Origin: an uncultured Rubrivivax sp.
GTDB lineage: Bacteria > Pseudomonadota > Gammaproteobacteria > Burkholderiales > Burkholderiaceae_C
NCBI GenBank assembly: GCA_937975735.1
Contig: CALJUI010000011.1
Span: forward strand, 1 to 16,922
Length of the DNA: 16,922 bases
Reading direction: 5' to 3'
A program made the translations under genes and the position numbers. Below the pieces are notes generated by a model that made no database searches, was not told the DNA's origin, and saw only the letters and a program-made list of their open reading frames with translations. Positions 15,563 to 16,922 of this stretch are shown here, in pieces. Numbering within the stretch: the stretch's first letter is position 1; each line of letters begins with the position of its first letter.

Positions 15563-15583
15563 GACTGCCGCCGGGCCTGCCCA
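15555..15583 (-). promoter_or_regulatory. Candidate sigma70-type promoter for the EEP gene
   Basis: On the minus strand TGGGCA (15583-15578) and GACAAT (15560-15555) are 17 bases apart, pointing to transcription from about 15547 and a leader of about 35 bases to the ATG at 15513. This promoter would face the rhodanese promoter, with the two -10 boxes 12 bases apart, so the two should interfere with each other. Confidence 0.35.
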
Positions 15584-15587
15584 TCCC

Positions 15588-16046
15588 ATGAACATCGTCG
15601 ACGACCTGACCATCACGCCGGAAGACCGCGCCAAGCTGGAGATCAGCCTGGGCAGCGCGCTCGAGCTCACCCGGCTCGGCCTGGGCACAATGATCGACAT
15701 CCGCCAGGCCTTCGAGCTCGAGCTCAAGGGCGAGATCCCGGACACCGTGCACATCCCGATGTTCGAGGTCAAGCGCATGCTCGGCGACAAGCTCACCGGC
15801 GACGAGCAGGACATCCTCGACGCCGGCAAGCCCAAGGAGATGGACGTGAAGAGCTTCTTCACGATGATCAACAAGCTCCATCACGGACGCGACAACCTGC
15901 TGCTGTGCATCTGCAACAGCGGTCGGCGCAGCCTGTACGCGGCCAGCCTGCTGCGCTCGCTCGGCTACCCGAAGGCGCTGTCGGTGGCCGGCGGCTTCCA
16001 GGCCTGGAAGAAGCTGCAGGCCTCGGCGGCGGAAAAGAAGCCCTGA
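15588..16046 (+). CDS. Rhodanese-like sulfurtransferase domain protein
   Basis: A 152-residue single rhodanese domain. MIDIRQAFELELKGEIPDTV gives the first conserved block (the DVR...GHIPGA equivalent), followed by HIPMFEV. The active-site loop is CNSGRRS with C109 as the expected persulfide-carrying Cys; C107 lies two residues before it in LLLCICNSG. The end, VAGGFQAWKKL, is typical of rhodaneses. About 35 residues between HIPMFEV and the catalytic strand (GDKLTGDEQD to MINKLHH) are longer than in minimal single-domain members such as GlpE. No signal peptide is present, so it is cytosolic. Such proteins move sulfane sulfur to an acceptor; partner and pathway are unknown here. Lys codons are more frequent than in the neighbours, but third positions remain G/C-rich, so transfer is not indicated. 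No clear ribosome binding site precedes the ATG. Its stop is 7 bases from that of the VWA gene. Confidence 0.9.
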   Translation: MNIVDDLTITPEDRAKLEISLGSALELTRLGLGTMIDIRQAFELELKGEIPDTVHIPMFEVKRMLGDKLTGDEQDILDAGKPKEMDVKSFFTMINKLHHGRDNLLLCICNSGRRSLYAASLLRSLGYPKALSVAGGFQAWKKLQASAAEKKP

Positions 16047-16053
16047 GTTCGGT

Positions 16054-16922
16054 TCAGGCGACCCGCCCGAACCACCACACCGACAGGCCCGCCGACAGCA
16101 GCGCGAGCAAAGCGCCGAGGCCGGCGAACAGCGCCGTGAGCTCGGTCTCCTTGCGCTCGACGACCATGCGCGAGCTGAGCGACTGGTAGACCTTCTTCAG
16201 GTCCTCGGCGGTGCCCGCGTAGAAGTACTCACCCAGCGTCATCGTCGCGACGTTCTTCAGCGTCTCCTCGTCCAATCGCACGCGCATGCTCCAGCCCTCG
16301 AAGCCGATGATCTCGCCGTTGGTCGTGCCGACGCCGACGGTGTAGACGCGCACGCCGCGCTCGGCGGCCATCTTCGCCGCATCGATCGGGTCCGGACCGG
16401 TGGTGCGCTGGCCGTCGGTCAGCATGATCACTGCCGCCGAGGTGTACGAGCCCGGCGGCACCGGCGTGAACGGCTCCTTCTTCTCGTCGGCCTTGCCGCC
16501 GATCGGACCCCCGGGGAACTTGCGCTGGCCGGTGATGTGCTGGATCTCGATGCCGTGGTCGGGGAAGAGCGTCGCCAGCGACAGCACGATGCCGCTGCCG
16601 GTGGCGGTGCCGCGCTGCAGCTGGAAGCGGTCGATCGCGGCGATGACGTCGTCGCGGCTGGTCGTCGGCGCCTGCACCACGGCGGCGGTGCCGGCGAAGG
16701 ACACGACGCCGACGCGCACCTCGCGCGGCAGGTCCTGCACGAAGGTCTTGGCGGCCTCCTGTGCGGCGACCAGGCGGTTGGGCTTGACGTCCTCGGCGCG
16801 CATGCTGCCGGAGACGTCGATCGCCAGAATGATCGTGCGCTGCGACTGCGGCAGCGTGATGGTCGCGGTCGGCCGTGCGGTCGTGAACAGCAGGGCGCCC
16901 AGCGCCGCGAGCATCAGCAGCG
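16054..16922 (-). CDS. VWA domain membrane protein (BatA/BatB-like), N-terminus outside the window
   Basis: The frame is open from the stop at 16054 to the right edge, about 289 residues, so the real start probably lies beyond 16922. An in-frame ATG at 16914 falls inside what reads as a membrane helix (LLMLAALGALLF) and is unlikely to be the start. A von Willebrand factor A domain follows, with the metal site DVSGS (16804-16818), a threonine in the RGTATGSG loop, and LTDG (16411-16422). About 35 residues rich in Gly, Pro and Lys (ITGQRKFPGGPIGGK to PVPPGSYTSA) stand before the LTDG strand; I recall this from related betaproteobacterial VWA proteins. A second membrane segment (LTALFAGLGALLALLSAGL) lies close to the C-terminus. 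The arrangement fits BatA/BatB-type proteins, which usually sit beside MoxR and DUF58 genes; whether they are here cannot be seen. Role unknown. Confidence 0.87.
   Translation of the reverse strand, partial: LLMLAALGALLFTTARPTATITLPQSQRTIILAIDVSGSMRAEDVKPNRLVAAQEAAKTFVQDLPREVRVGVVSFAGTAAVVQAPTTSRDDVIAAIDRFQLQRGTATGSGIVLSLATLFPDHGIEIQHITGQRKFPGGPIGGKADEKKEPFTPVPPGSYTSAAVIMLTDGQRTTGPDPIDAAKMAAERGVRVYTVGVGTTNGEIIGFEGWSMRVRLDEETLKNVATMTLGEYFYAGTAEDLKKVYQSLSSRMVVERKETELTALFAGLGALLALLSAGLSVWWFGRVA

Noticed and set aside
15588..16046. The rhodanese gene as a recent horizontal acquisition because of its higher Lys content
   Set aside because: Lys codons are almost all AAG and third positions stay G/C-rich like the neighbours; there is no mobile element or repeat beside it.
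1..16922. Search for a defence island, CRISPR array, transposase, integrase, tRNA or biosynthetic cluster
   Set aside because: No repeat-spacer pattern, terminal inverted repeats, recombinase motifs or tRNA-like cloverleaf was noticed, and the gene content is that of a conserved chromosomal region.

Overview
This is a very GC-rich, gene-dense bacterial chromosome segment, most likely from a betaproteobacterium of the order Burkholderiales. The organism is inferred from codon use (almost always G/C at third positions), from the aat-bpt neighbourhood, and from the look of the YaeQ, Dcp, rhodanese and VWA proteins; nothing in the window names the species. I count 13 protein genes, two of them cut by the window edges. 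I see no rRNA, tRNA, CRISPR array, insertion sequence or phage gene, and no stretch above 300 bases without a gene.

Layout. (1) Positions 1-2007, + strand: the end of a family III CoA-transferase gene overlaps (ATGA) a gene for a Nudix + metallo-beta-lactamase fusion. (2) Positions 1996-6132, - strand: a tightly packed run yaeQ > prolyl oligopeptidase > aat > bpt, with ATGA overlaps at the first two joints. Aat and Bpt are the two aminoacyl-tRNA-protein transferases of the bacterial N-degron pathway, here transcribed with a peptidase. (3) Positions 6199-6729, - strand: a membrane-anchored SRPBCC protein. (4) Positions 6861-9625, + strand: an exported coiled-coil protein of unknown function, joined by TGATG to a Dcp-type M3 metallopeptidase. 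(5) Positions 9622-12594, - strand: a 990-residue soluble hybrid histidine kinase with one degenerate and four regular PAS domains, a kinase core and a C-terminal receiver. (6) Positions 12732-14528, + strand: a biotin-carrier + carboxyltransferase fusion with no biotin carboxylase in the window. (7) Positions 14536-15513, - strand: an endonuclease/exonuclease/phosphatase-fold protein. (8) Positions 15588-16046, + strand: a rhodanese. (9) Positions 16054-16922, - strand: a BatA/BatB-like VWA membrane protein that runs off the window.

Themes. Four genes concern protein or peptide turnover (aat, bpt, the prolyl oligopeptidase and dcp), and three concern CoA thioesters or CoA (CoA-transferase, Nudix-MBL, carboxyltransferase). 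All four convergent gene pairs meet with overlaps or gaps of 7 bases or less, so no ordinary terminator fits between them. The divergent regions are short and hold small dyads, the clearest being a perfect 9-bp inverted repeat at 15535-15562 that also fits two opposed promoters. The most striking protein-level pattern is an exact 128-residue period across the four regular PAS domains of the hybrid kinase.

I found no clear new defence, mobile or biosynthetic system. Most of the window looks like conserved core or near-core genes, and the points of interest are domain fusions, packing and small regulatory-looking sites.
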